64,000 bases of DNA from Onchocerca volvulus (lineage: Eukaryota > Nematoda > Chromadorea > Rhabditida > Onchocercidae). Below the pieces are notes generated by a model. That model ran no database searches. It had not been told where the DNA came from and worked only from the letters and a program-made list of their open reading frames with translations. Position numbers and translations under genes: made by a program. Each line of letters starts with the position of its first letter. Within the stretch, counting starts at the first letter, position 1. The stretch lies in contig HG738137.1 of NCBI GenBank assembly GCA_000499405.2, forward strand, positions 12,398,121-12,462,120, in the 5' to 3' direction. Below, one piece after another: positions 37,958-51,400 of this stretch.

Positions 37958-40900
37958 ATGGGTGAAATTATTGACAATTCTATGGTTATCACAACAACAA
38001 CAACAACTACTACTACTACTGCCACTGTTAAACAAAAGATAATTCAATTAAATTATCATGAAAACAGTAGTGATAACAATCTCTTATCGATTACCCAACC
38101 TAATAATATTTATACTCAATCAGTAGATAAAATTAGCTGTAATAAAATTACATCCGGAATTACTACTCTATCAGAAAATTCACAATCATCGAATAATAAC
38201 GATGATTTACAATTTGTTGAATTATCGGAAAATTCACAATCATCTGATAATGGCAATGATATAGAGATTTATCAGTTTACTGATAAACTTAACTCATCAT
38301 GTATCGAATTAATGGATAATAATTCATCAAACACTATTGAAGAATTGGATGAGAAAAGAGAAAATGAAAGAATCTACGAATATTTATTACGATTAACTGA
38401 AGTAAGAAAGTAAGTCATTTTTTTTTTTTATCTTCTTTTCTGAATTTTTTTTTATTTTCTTTTCTAATTTCTTTTTTTTTTTTTTAAATTTCGCATAATT
38501 TTTACAAAATTTAACGAAATTTTTTTTTGAAAAAAATAAGAAAGAAAAAGAAAGAGATTGAGATAAATTTGAAAAATTTTTTGATAATTCGTAATTTTTT
38601 CTACAAATTTGTGATTAAATAAAAAATTAACTTTATGAAATATAAAAAATAAAAAAAAAAAGGAAAAGATTAAAAGAATAATTTTATGGAAAAAAAAGAT
38701 GATTAATTCTATAAAAATTAATTTATTTGATTTAATTTATTTGAATTTTATCATTCACTTGATCAAAATGAATGCAGTATTTAATAATCGATGTTGTAAT
38801 TTTTCATTTCAAAAAATTAATATATTTTGAAAAATTAGGTTTGACTAATTTGAAAATTGAAAATTAGCAAAATATCTGACACATGTTGTTTAAAAAACTT
38901 ATAATTGTATGAAATTTTTAGTCAATCTATAATGATATGATATTTTCAACAAAATTTCTTTAAATAGATACTTTAAGGCGATGAAATAATTCTAAAAGTT
39001 TGCTACATTTAATGAGTTTTGGAATGTTTCTTTTTTAATTTATCATTTTCAACTATGTTTTAATTGCTTTAAATAATTCATTAAATTATCATAAATTAAT
39101 TAATTTTAATTTAAATTTCAGTTGGTTAAAGGAATATCTTCATTTGGATGATATTGTAAACGAAACAGAACTTGAGCAAAATTTATCCAATGGTGTATTA
39201 CTAGCACGACTTGCTCATTCATTTGCACCACACATTGTACCATTATCAAAAATTTTTGACATTAATCAGGTAATAAATTGATTAGCTATTTTTAAAATAA
39301 TAATACTGTAATAGTTAAGCATACAATTTATCGATTGAATCGTTTTTTGTTTTTTTGTTTTTTTTTGTCTTTTTTGATTCGCTATTTTTAAAATGCCAAC
39401 TCTGTAATGGTTAAATAAACAATTTATCAATTGATTTTTTTTTTTTTATCTTTTTTGAGTAGCTATTAGCTATTTTTAAAAATAATATCCCTGTAATGCT
39501 TAAGCATACAATTTATCGATTTATTTGTTTCGTCTTGTTTTTTTTTTCTTTTTTTTTTTTGCATAACAATTTAATATATAATATTATAGTATTATTTCGT
39601 AGAACTATTTAAATTTTAGAATCGTTTCTATATTGATGGCCATGCATGCTACCGTCATACTGATAACATTAGTTTATGGAAGGATGCGATAAGAAGTATT
39701 CATTTTCCCGAGGTTTATTTGCTATCATTTTCCTTTTTTTTTTTTTCGTTTAATTTAGAAGTGAAATAATTTTTTTAAATTTTAAGAATTACGGATAGAT
39801 TAATTATTTAGAATAATAGACCAGATTTTTTGTGAAATAAACGATCGAATACTAGACCAAATTTTTGTGATATCAGTAATCTTATCAATATGAAATTATT
39901 ATTCTGATGAATTATTCAACCAGTATTATTTGATGATAATGATAATTTTTTTTTTTTTTTGTTCTTTATTATGATATTTTCAGGTTTTAATTCCAGATAC
40001 CGTAGATATTTATGAAGGTCGTAATATAAAAACAGTATTTAGCTTATTTGCGCTTGCTAAACATTTACATCGAATACGTCGTGGACCGTCTATTCGACGT
40101 GAAGATAACGTTCAATTTTCACGTAAGTCTTTTTTTATTCAAATATAAAATATATATTAAATGATATTTAATATAAAATCTAAGAATTTCTCATTCGATG
40201 TATTAGAATAATTGCAAATAGATGATTTATTACAAATTTATTTTTCTTAAAATAATTCCATCCAAATAATTCCTGCATATATATTTTTTTTTAATCAAAT
40301 TATTTTTATCAAATTTTTATTTTATCAAATTTAATGTTGTACTTACCAATTTTCTGTTTTATATTTATTTGTCCTAAATTATTATGCAACTTTTGTAATA
40401 TTTCATGTGTGCTTTTTTTTTTTTTTTTTTTTAAGACAGGATCAAATTTTTAAAAATAGGAAGTATGCGGGATTTGAAACACAGATTATAATTTTTTAGC
40501 ACAAAAATTTAGAATTAATTAAATCATTTTTTTTAATAAAATTCCAATTATTTATTAACATTTCGATCATTTGATTTCTTATTTCTATAATATTTTATCA
40601 CTTTTTAAATGGCAATCAAATTTTATGTCATTTGAATTTGAACTATCACTTTTCATGTTAACAAGTATTATCTATGATTTAAAAAATTAAAATATAAAGG
40701 AGTTTTTTTTTTTGAGAAAAATTTCTTTAAAAAAATTTTTGCAAATTCTTATAATTTGACTGAAATCAAAAAAAAAGTCTCAAATCATTAATAATAACAA
40801 TAATGGATTAAAATTTCAAAGTAATTAAGCTTAAGAAAACTTAGCTCGATACAATTATTCATAGCATATCATTATTATATCAATAATCATTGAAAATTTT

Positions 40901-43525
40901 AATTGAAATTTTAGCATATATTTGTATAACTTCTAGGAATTATTCATTAATTTAATTGTCGAATTTTCAGTTAAAGATTAACTTTTCAAGTTTTTTGATC
41001 AAAAATTAATTTAAAGTTAATGTTTTTTTTTTTTCGATAATTTTCATTTATTTTGCAGCAACGACATTAAATGACGCACGTGAACGATTAAAAGATAGCG
41101 ATTTATCATTATTTGGTAATATTGATGAAATTTTAGCTACAATACCTGGTAATTTGGATGCACATATGCAGGCAGTAATACAATTAAACAACAGCATTGA
41201 TAATAAGGTTAAAAAAAAAAATTTTTGCGTCAAACGTCAAATGACAATAATTTTACGTGAAAGTGATAAGAGTATGATAGTGATAAGATATTGGTAAAAG
41301 ATAAAATAATTAAAAGAAATCGTAAGAATATTACGAAGATGTTAAAATTTTGTCATTATTATATTTAATTCATCATTATCATCGTTCAAATTACATGATA
41401 ACTAAATTTATCATTATTAATTCTTTGGAAAAAATTATACAATTTTTTAAAATTCGTTCGCTAAATATTCGTATTTCTAGATATTTTTGAATAATTATGT
41501 CGATTTTTTTAATTCTATAATTATATTAATTTTTTTTAATTCAATTTTTAGATAATTAGTTTGATTTCATTTATTTAATTAGTACTACTTTATCCTACTT
41601 TTGAATAATTATTTTTTATTTTTTATTTCACCAATTATTTCTACTTTGTTTTTTTTTTTTTTTTTAGGATGTCTTATTGAAATGTTTAAAAAATCCTGAT
41701 ACGGGTATTTTATATATAAATGATGTATTTATTGATCAATATCAAGAAGAACTTTGTAATCGAAGGAAAAGTTTACGTATGAATGAATTTTTAAATCGTC
41801 AACAAATTCAATCAGTAATCACTGAAATTAATCGTATGTTTATAAAATTATTGATTACTTTGAAAAAAAAAATTTTATTCCTTTTTCCATAAATTATCAT
41901 AAAATGTTTAAGAAAAATGATGCGAAAATATATGAAATTGTATTAATCTGCAATTTATCAATACGTTATGATAACTGATAACTTTCAAACGTAGTTTGTA
42001 AACGTAAATTTATATGTAATTTTTGAATTTCAATTAATATTATAAACAATAATGTGTTAAATATAGTAGAAATGATAACTGCGATGATCTTAACAGAATC
42101 TTTGATCATATCTTAAATTTCAAGAAAATCTGAGCTATAATGAACCAGAATTTTGATCTTTAATTGATTAATCTTGCGGATAAACGACATTTTTTCCTGA
42201 ATTTTCATAAATTATGTTTTGAATTTGTTCATTCGATTAAAAGGCATAATTACTTAACTTTGGCCCAGAATATTTGCTGAGCCAAGGGTATATCAGTACT
42301 AGTGATGGTAATAATTCTCTTTTTCCTATTATCTCTTCAAAAAATTTCATTTTTTTCTTTCCCGAAAAAAATATCTTTACTAGTTCCTGGGTCATAGGTC
42401 AGAAAATCAGAATTTGTAAAAGTTCTAATCCAAAAAAGCATTCTAATAATTCTCTCGTTTGTTTTATTCTTTTTATTTTCGCCTTAATTATTCTTTTCCA
42501 TTTTTTCCTCTCTTTTGATCAAATAATATCTTAGCACAATCCTTGACCTTAAGGTCAAATTTCTGTGATTAAATATAGTAAATAAAATCTGATATAATCT
42601 TGCCTGCTTGCTGATCATCCTTTATGATTGTGTTATTTTTGTGAATAAAAGAAATAATAATTAATACAATAAATTTTTCTCTGGCATATATTTTTTACAC
42701 GTTGTCACGTTTTTCAACGCAATAATCCACTTCATACGTGTGAATACGTGAGCTTTTATGTTTAGCATTTGTCACGTTTTGTAACGCATTTAATACGTGT
42801 AAACCTATTATCTTGTCGTTTGTCATATTTTCATTTATATTTACGTAAAATAACCATAATATTTGCCAGAAAGAAAACAAACAAATAAACAAACAATCAA
42901 AAATTGCTAATTAATAAGAAAAATTAAATGAAAATTTTCAGATGCTGAAGCTCTCAAACGACTGGAATATTTGCTACAAATTGAAAAAATTCCAGAAATA
43001 ACAGAAATAAATGTAATTTTGGATGATTTACAACAAGATGATATTTTACGTAACGCTGGTCCATTATATGCCGAAGAATTGTACAAAATTCGACGTACGC
43101 AAAATATGCCACTTAGCGTAGAACAAGTTGAAAATCTTTTAAAAAGTTCATTTTTCATTTCTAATCTTCTCTTATCATTTAGCATTTTTTATTAATTTAA
43201 TTTGATCAATGATAAATCTAACATTTAAAAAATTTTTTTACAATAAAAATAAAAAAAAAAAGAAAAGGCTAAAAGATTAGCAGTATGAAAATTTACGAAA
43301 AAGTAAAATTTTCAATTTTTTTTCCTCGAAAAATTCAAAAATTTTTCTAATAATTAATTCTAATACACAATATGATATGGTAGCTAAGAATAAAACTTTA
43401 GAAGAATTATTTAAAAAAAAGAAAAAAAAAATTAGATGAATAAATAATAATGATCATAATTTGAAAAATTTAAATTACTTTCAGATTAACAATCATTTTT
43501 GTTTCACATTTTTATGAAATAACTG

Positions 43526-43586
<61 letters not shown>

Positions 43587-45457
43587 TCTTTTCTAGAATG
43601 ATATGTGAAGCATTTTAAAAAAAGAAAGAAAAAAAGATTTCAAAATTCAAATGTTTACATTATAGGTTTTTGAATATTTTATGCTTTTTTTTGTGAGAAA
43701 AAATTGAAAATTTTAAAAATTAAATAATTAAAAACAAACTGAAATTTTTTGAAAAAAAAAACGAACTAAAAATTAAAAACAAACTAAAATTCTTTGCCTT
43801 TCCCTTTTTATCTTTTTAATTTTTAATTTTTTTGAAACTTTTTTTCTTTAAATAAAGATTTTTTTTGTTTAGTGGTAAATATGTGTATGCGTATACGTTT
43901 TTACGTTTTGGAAAATGACGAATATAGTATGTATGAGGGATTGAAACGTGTATTATTTGGAATGAAAACGATCGTAAAACGTGAATTAAAAGAAGCGTAT
44001 ATGAAAACAATACGTGAAAAATATGACAAAGTTGGAAAGGATAACGTATTTATGCGTGAGGAATTACGTGATATCGTGGACGAAGTTAATCACAAAATGA
44101 TAAAACAACAGCAGGGTAAATTAATAATATTATTGTTTATTTAATAATATTATTCAATTTGAATTTTTCTTCAAAAAAAAAAAAGAAGAAGTTTACAAAA
44201 TTTAATCAAATTTAGGGTAAATTTAAAAAATATTTAGGATAGCGGAAATATTTTATTTCTAAAAACAAAAACAACTTGAATTCCGATTTATTTATTTTAA
44301 ATTTTATCAAAAATTTGTTAAATTTTAGAATTATATTTAAAATTCAATATATGATGTCTTTTTTTTATCGCATCTGCAAAACGCAAATTTGATGCTAGCA
44401 TTAAATTTTTCAAAATTGCAAAAAGAAGAAAAATGATAGCAAATTTTTAATTAATGCGAAATAAAAATTATCAGTTTAACTTATCAAATACGAAGATTAT
44501 ATGATGAATCGTTTAATATATAATAAATCAATAAAAAAAATTGAAATATTCATTCGGGGAATTGAATAAACAAATGGCTTATATTGAAATAATATCGATG
44601 TTCAATTTCTGATTTATGTTATTGTTTTGTATTTTTAATGGATCAATTTTCGATGAGCATTGTTTAATAGTAAAATTTCTTTTTTTTTTTTCCAGCATAA
44701 ATCCTCTTGGTCAACAATATATTGACTTTTTGCGTAAAGCTAAACTACAAATGATTAGGCTATTTAATTTTTCAAACTATTTCACTTAAAGTTATTAAAA
44801 ATGGTTTTTTTTCTTTGTTCACATAAAATTTTATAATTTATCAACATTCTGTCAAGTTCCAGCAAAACCTTGTAGAAATATTGAAAGTATTAATTTAAAC
44901 AGGAATTTTTATTAAAAGATGTAATAGGAATCTGAAGCGCTTCTGACGTGCAAATTGATTATTTGATTTTAATATAGAGATGAAAGATCAATCAAACAAT
45001 CTAATAGTTCGTTCCTTCTGAAATTTCCCTCAAGATAGCTGGAGTGCGTTATGAAGCTGTTATATTCGGTAAAGCGAATGATTAGAGGAATTGTGGGACG
45101 AACGTCTTCAACCTATTCTCAAACTTTCAATGAGTATGACGTCTTGCTTGCTTGAATGGCACGTTGACATTGAACGTGTGTTTCACGTGGGACCATTTTA
45201 GGTAAACAGGATTGACACGTTGTGGGATGAATCAAATGTTGAGTTAAAATAAAAGTTTTCCACTCAAACGTCATTTGAGTGGAAAACTTATATTTTACTC
45301 AAATCAATTTGGCCTGAAAATACGATGACACTTGAGCGGAAGACTTATACTTTAATTCAACATTCAGTTCATTTCATAGCACCAGTTCTATTTACCAAAG
45401 ATAGCTGTAGCACAGACAAATGCTAAAAAATATTTATGTAATTAAAAAGACTACTAA

Positions 45458-45489
<32 letters not shown>

Positions 45490-48400
45490 AGCATATTTGA
45501 TCAAACTGGGTAATTAATTGCCAAGAATAAATATTATACCATAATATTATTACATATGCAAAAAAAAAAACATTTTACAAATATTTCTAATTTATGAATA
45601 TTGTTTGAATGTTTTGAAATTTTTTGAAAAATTTTGTGTTAAAAAAAAGACTATAAATATATTTTTTAAAAAATTTAATTCTCTATTGAAAAATATTATC
45701 GTTTTAGTGGAAAAAATAACGAAAGCATGTGAAGAAAATGATTGTAATAATTTATTAATGGCATTTCGTAATTTGGATGATGTACAAATGGAATATATTT
45801 CATATTATATGAATGCGATGAAAAAATATCAACCGTTGAAAATGAAAGAAGTGGACGAGGTCATTCAAAAGGTCAATCAAAATGTAGCCATTGCAACAAT
45901 TAAATCACAAGATAGTAAGCAAATCCATCATCATTTTAATATTATTGACAAAAAGAAGCAAAATTATGAGATCATTATCAAATTGTATTGCTAGAAATAT
46001 AGATTACTTAAGGAAAGGGTAATTAAGAAATTAATTAAAAAGCATATAATTGAAACAAATACATTGCTAGGTACGTATAATATTTGAAAAAAGAATATAT
46101 CATTAATTAAAAAATATTTTTTAAACGTATAATTTTAAACAAATGAGCAATACTTGGATGAAGAATATAAAATAAAATAAAAATTAATTTAGTATTTTGA
46201 TATAGAATTAATTATAATTGCAATGTTAGCTAAATTTATCAGAAAAAAAGATTTCATCTTATGAATACATATTTTAGGAATATATTATGAATACGAAGAA
46301 TTGTTTAAATTTTTTAATGTTTTAAGTGATAAAATTTGAAAACAAATAATTTCAAATTTTTTTTTTTTTAATTACCAAATTTTTAGCTCTTCGTTTAAAT
46401 TTATTTCTTATGAATGATGAAAAAGATGAGGCAGCAAAATTATTGCTGAAATCATGGGAAAAAATTATACGAAATATTTTAATATCGGAATATTTGACAC
46501 GATTAACGGACGAAATTATCACACGTAAGAAAAAATGGGTAATTATTATTTTATGCCGAATTTTCAAATTTTAAAATTAAGCATATTGAACAAAATGATG
46601 AATAATTATTGAAAAGTTAAATATTGTTAAAATTAAAATTCTATCAAAATATTTTTGTCTCCTTTTTTTTTCTTAATTTTCACTAATTTGATTTTTCTTA
46701 ATTTTCTTTTTTAAATTTGTGAAGAATTGAAATTTGTCAGGAATTGAATGGAAATGAAAGAAATGATAAATATTTACCAGAACAATTTGAAGATGGTATA
46801 TTATATGTAAATGTTGATAATGAGCAAGTAATCTATCATAAACCGAATAGAATTATTGAATGGATGCTAACAAGAGAAGAAATTGAGGTAAAATTTCGAG
46901 AATTATTGACATGTACACAATTAAATAATTAAAAGAAAATTAATAAAACAAAAATAATTGCCGAAAAAAAATTTTTTTGCTTATTTAAAAAAAAAAAAAA
47001 AAGCAAAGAAAGAAGTTTGAATTATATCATTAGTTTGTTGCAGAATATCAGTGAAATGATAAATGAAAACAATGATGAAATGAAGCGAAAAGATGAAAAT
47101 GATAAGAAAATTATGGAAAAAGCAACGATCAAAATTCAACAATGGTGGAAAAAGCAATTATTTTTAAAAAGTCTCGAAGAATTAAGTAATAATTAATTAA
47201 ATAACAATAATAAATAAGTTTACATATCTTCAGAAATTTTTTATCTAATTGTGGAAAAGAAATAGAAAGATTGAATGAAAAATTAGCAGTCAAGATTTTC
47301 CGAAATTAGGTGAAAGTAAATAAAATTCCGAAATAATTTAGAAATAATGAAATTAATAATGGAAGTGATCAGTGATACATGGAAGCATCAAGGTTGATCC
47401 AGATCAGAGAAAAGAATCGGATGAGCCAAATAAGTTGCTTGAATTTTAAAAAGCCAAGAAGGATTGAGATGAGCAATAGTTGGAGAAATTGGAAGTCGGA
47501 ATTAATTTAGAAAGAAATCTGAAATCAGAATCAATTTAGAGAAAATAGACGAATGATAAATAAGAATTAGAAAGTAATTGAAAGAAATGGAAAAAAATGG
47601 AAAATGAGAAAAAGAACAGACCAATAAGTTATGAATAGTATTAAAATTTTTAATTATCATTGATGAAAAATAACCGAAAAGAGAAAAGTAAGAAAAATTG
47701 GAAATTTTATTCGAGAAAAATTATCAGAAATCGAAAAAATATTTAATCAAAAATTTTATATTTTGCAGAAACATCTGATAAGCCATCTCTTCGAGTAGTA
47801 CGACGTTTTGCTTCATTATTGCTGCGTACACGAAATGATAAGAAGGAAGATACAGGTAATTAAATTTGAAATTTCTAAATTAAAATTTAATTTTCAAAGA
47901 TTAAAAGAGGAATTAAAATTTTACAAATAAAAATGTAAGAAAAAAAAAGGAATAACATTTACTTTTATCATTTGATATTTGAAATTCAGGCTGCAAAAAT
48001 TTTTTAAAAATTACAAATTTTAGCAATCTTATATTCAAAAGATCAACGAATAAATCACGTCTGATGTATTTGTGGTAAATTAAAAGAAATGAAAATTTAA
48101 AAATATTTAATTAGTAATTGGAAAAACTAAAAAATAAAATAAATACCAATAATAATAATGTTTGTAGAATTGGAAGAAAATCGATTATATGCGATAAAAT
48201 TAATTAATGCTAATCGATATTTGGAAGAAAAAATGATAGATTTGGATGATAAAATTGCAAAAAGATCGATTAGCAAAATTCAAATTGCGGTAAACATTTT
48301 CCATTTTTACTCTCAAAGTAAATAAAAAAAAAAAAAAAAACACTTATTTGATTTGATATCTATAAACTTACCGAAATATTTGACAGAATTTGTTGTTAAA

Positions 48401-51400
48401 AAATTTAAATACTAAAGAAATTATTTTTAAAAAAAAATTATTCGCAAAATTTTTTGTTTTTTTTTTTGGATTTATCATAGGAAGTTATAGGAATTTTTGA
48501 AAAATATTCGTATTGAAGCAAAGGAAGATATAACACGTGATATGTTATCATTGATTGATAAAAAAGATGAAATGAAATGGAATCCTTATGAAATTATTCT
48601 TTTTTATTTACAAACAAAATTGGAATATTTTGCAAGATTAATGGATAAATATGGCAAAAATCCGAACGGTAAGGCTTGAAATGTTAAATTGTTAGGTAAA
48701 TAAAAAAAAAAATTATCTGCTCAGCAAGGCTTTGAATATGAAATCAATTAATTGAGTATGGTGTTTATCTGAATGATAAGATTTTAAATTTAAAATTAAT
48801 AAATAAATATGACAATCATTTGTAATATAATGGAAATAAAATGTGATTGAATATATCTTTGAGAGTTTGAGTTAGAATTGAGATTGCCATACTTCAAAGA
48901 TTCTTAAAAAATTATTTTCTGTTTTCTGTGAGAAAATTTTTGAAAGCTATTAAATATTTAATGTGAAAACTTCCAAAAAAAAAAAAAAAAATAATAAAAA
49001 ATAAAAAAAAACGAAAATGTATTGAAAAATCAAGAAACTTGCTTTTTAAAAGAATTCAAAAATTTGAGGAATCTATCATTTTTGTTTTTTATTTTGTCAC
49101 GAACTACAGTAGCAATCTTTTATTCGAGAATATAAAAGATAATATATTGAAAAAATAAATTTTAGTTTAAGATTTTTTGTTTTCAAAATTAAAATAAGTT
49201 GAAATAAAATTGATTCAAAAATAGCTCGACTTAAAAAAGGAACGAAAAGTTTTTTTGTTTTTTATAGCTTCGAATTTCCATAAAAGAATTGAATACATTC
49301 CATTAAAAAATTTAATTTATACAAATTTCCATGCAGGAATTTAATTTATACCTTTTCGGAAAGATTAGAAATTATAAATATTGAATTAATAATTCGAATT
49401 AAAAATAAAGATTAATTTTTGTCGAAAATTTGATCAAATTTCATTATTCTATTATTTATCTTTCAGTATTATCCGATTTATTTCGAACATCCGTTTTACC
49501 GATTTATAGCTACGGTATGAGTAATCGTGAAATGTCATTATTAGCTTTGTTATTAGCGAAATATTTGCATGAAGAAATAAAACAATTGAAAAATCCAATC
49601 GATTTTCGACATACTTCATCATGTGCTATTTTGCAAATTCTTATAGAGTTCGTATTTCCATTTTCTATTTTTCCAATAATTAAATTGAAACGAAAATTAA
49701 TTAATTTATTTATTTGATCTTTTTTTTTTTTGATTTTGAATATTATGTAAGTAACAAACAAAAATTTGTTAAGAAATAAAAGCATAAGAAGACGAGAATT
49801 TCCATTAAATCTATTTTTTGATATTTAAAAAAAACTTAATTTCTTATGATTAATAACACATTCAATATAATTAAGTGATTAATTGGTTTCATGCATAAAA
49901 ATTTTGCGAAATTTATTATTTATAAAATTGATTCATTTCAGCAATTCAATTCGAATTATAAGAATTTTATATTAAATTAAGTAGCAGATTCATCCGTATA
50001 ATCCAAAATCATTTATAACTTAAATCAATAAAATGTTGAAATTTTTGTGTCCATGTATTTAAGTATTACAAGCGTTAAAAAAGTTAAATTGTTGGGACTA
50101 AATTTTAACGCCATGATTATCAGATTATTTCTTATTTCTTTCATTTTTGGTTACTATTAAATTTTAATTAAAATAGCAGTTTTTTTTTGAGTATCATAAT
50201 TAATCATTTTTTTAATATTAAAAATCAAATTCAAATTTCAGATCATATGGTAAAATGGAGTCACAACGATTACAAATAGCGGAACTTAATCAAAACTTGA
50301 ATTATACCGAATATCGAGAAAAATATTTTAATCTTAATCCGATAAATCTTTTCGAATCAATAACTGCTGTTAAACCGAAGAATATTAATGAAGCACTGAA
50401 TAATGCTACAGTAGTCAAAATTTTTAATAACAGTAAACAATTTCTAATCCGTTGGTCTACCGCTTATGCTGAAATAATTTTCGGAAAAATTACCGAATAT
50501 CCGTAAGTTTTGAAAATAATTATTATCCAAGAATATTTATAATATATTTTGATAATTTTGCCTCTTTTTCATTTTTTCCATTTTCATTATGTTATCAAAA
50601 AAAAAAAAAAAAAAAGAAAAAAAAGAAAAAAAAGGTAGCTTGCGGAAATAATTCCGAATATGGAATGTAATAATCTTGAATTTTGTCGAAAAGAAAATGC
50701 GGCAATAAAATTGGATTTTTCAATTTCATCACCGTAATTTTTCTAGTTCCATCATTGCATAGTCCAATGTCATTACCGTATTTTTTCAGCTCATTACTGT
50801 ATTTTCCCGGTATTAACACCGTATGTATTACCGTAATCCCATCATAATTGCTCATTACTCAGAATTTACACTTTTAATTACATTCACATCTTGAAATATA
50901 ATTATTTTAAATGATTCCATTTTCGAGAATACATTTTTTTTGCAGTGATATCATACGATATATGGCAGTATCTGCAAGAAATGAATTGAAGGAACGATTT
51001 CCAATGCATTCCGATACTACTATTATGCAGGTTTATCTAATTTTTAATATGATAAGATGGATTCAGAATCTATAATCATATAATTGAAGATTCTAAATCT
51101 TTAGTCGTATGATACATGAAAAATTATAATCTTTGGCCATCTGATACGAAGATTCAGAATCTTTAGATTTATGATATGAAAATTTGGAATCTTTAGTAAT
51201 ACGATGTAAGGATTCAGAATTTTTGGTAGCATGCAAAATAATCCGAATATTAAATTGCATACAATGATCTTTACATTTATCCAGAATCTACTATTCATTA
51301 AACAATTATTTATTTCCAGTTTCATTTCATCACATTTTAATTTATCAAATTTAGTTAAGTTAAATTAACAAAAAATTTCAAAATTTTCAGTGTCTCATAT

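Noticed and set aside
43528..43585. Long poly-T run as evidence of a retrotransposed poly(A) tail
   Set aside because: No adjacent coding remnant or target-site duplication is visible; homopolymers are common throughout the window.
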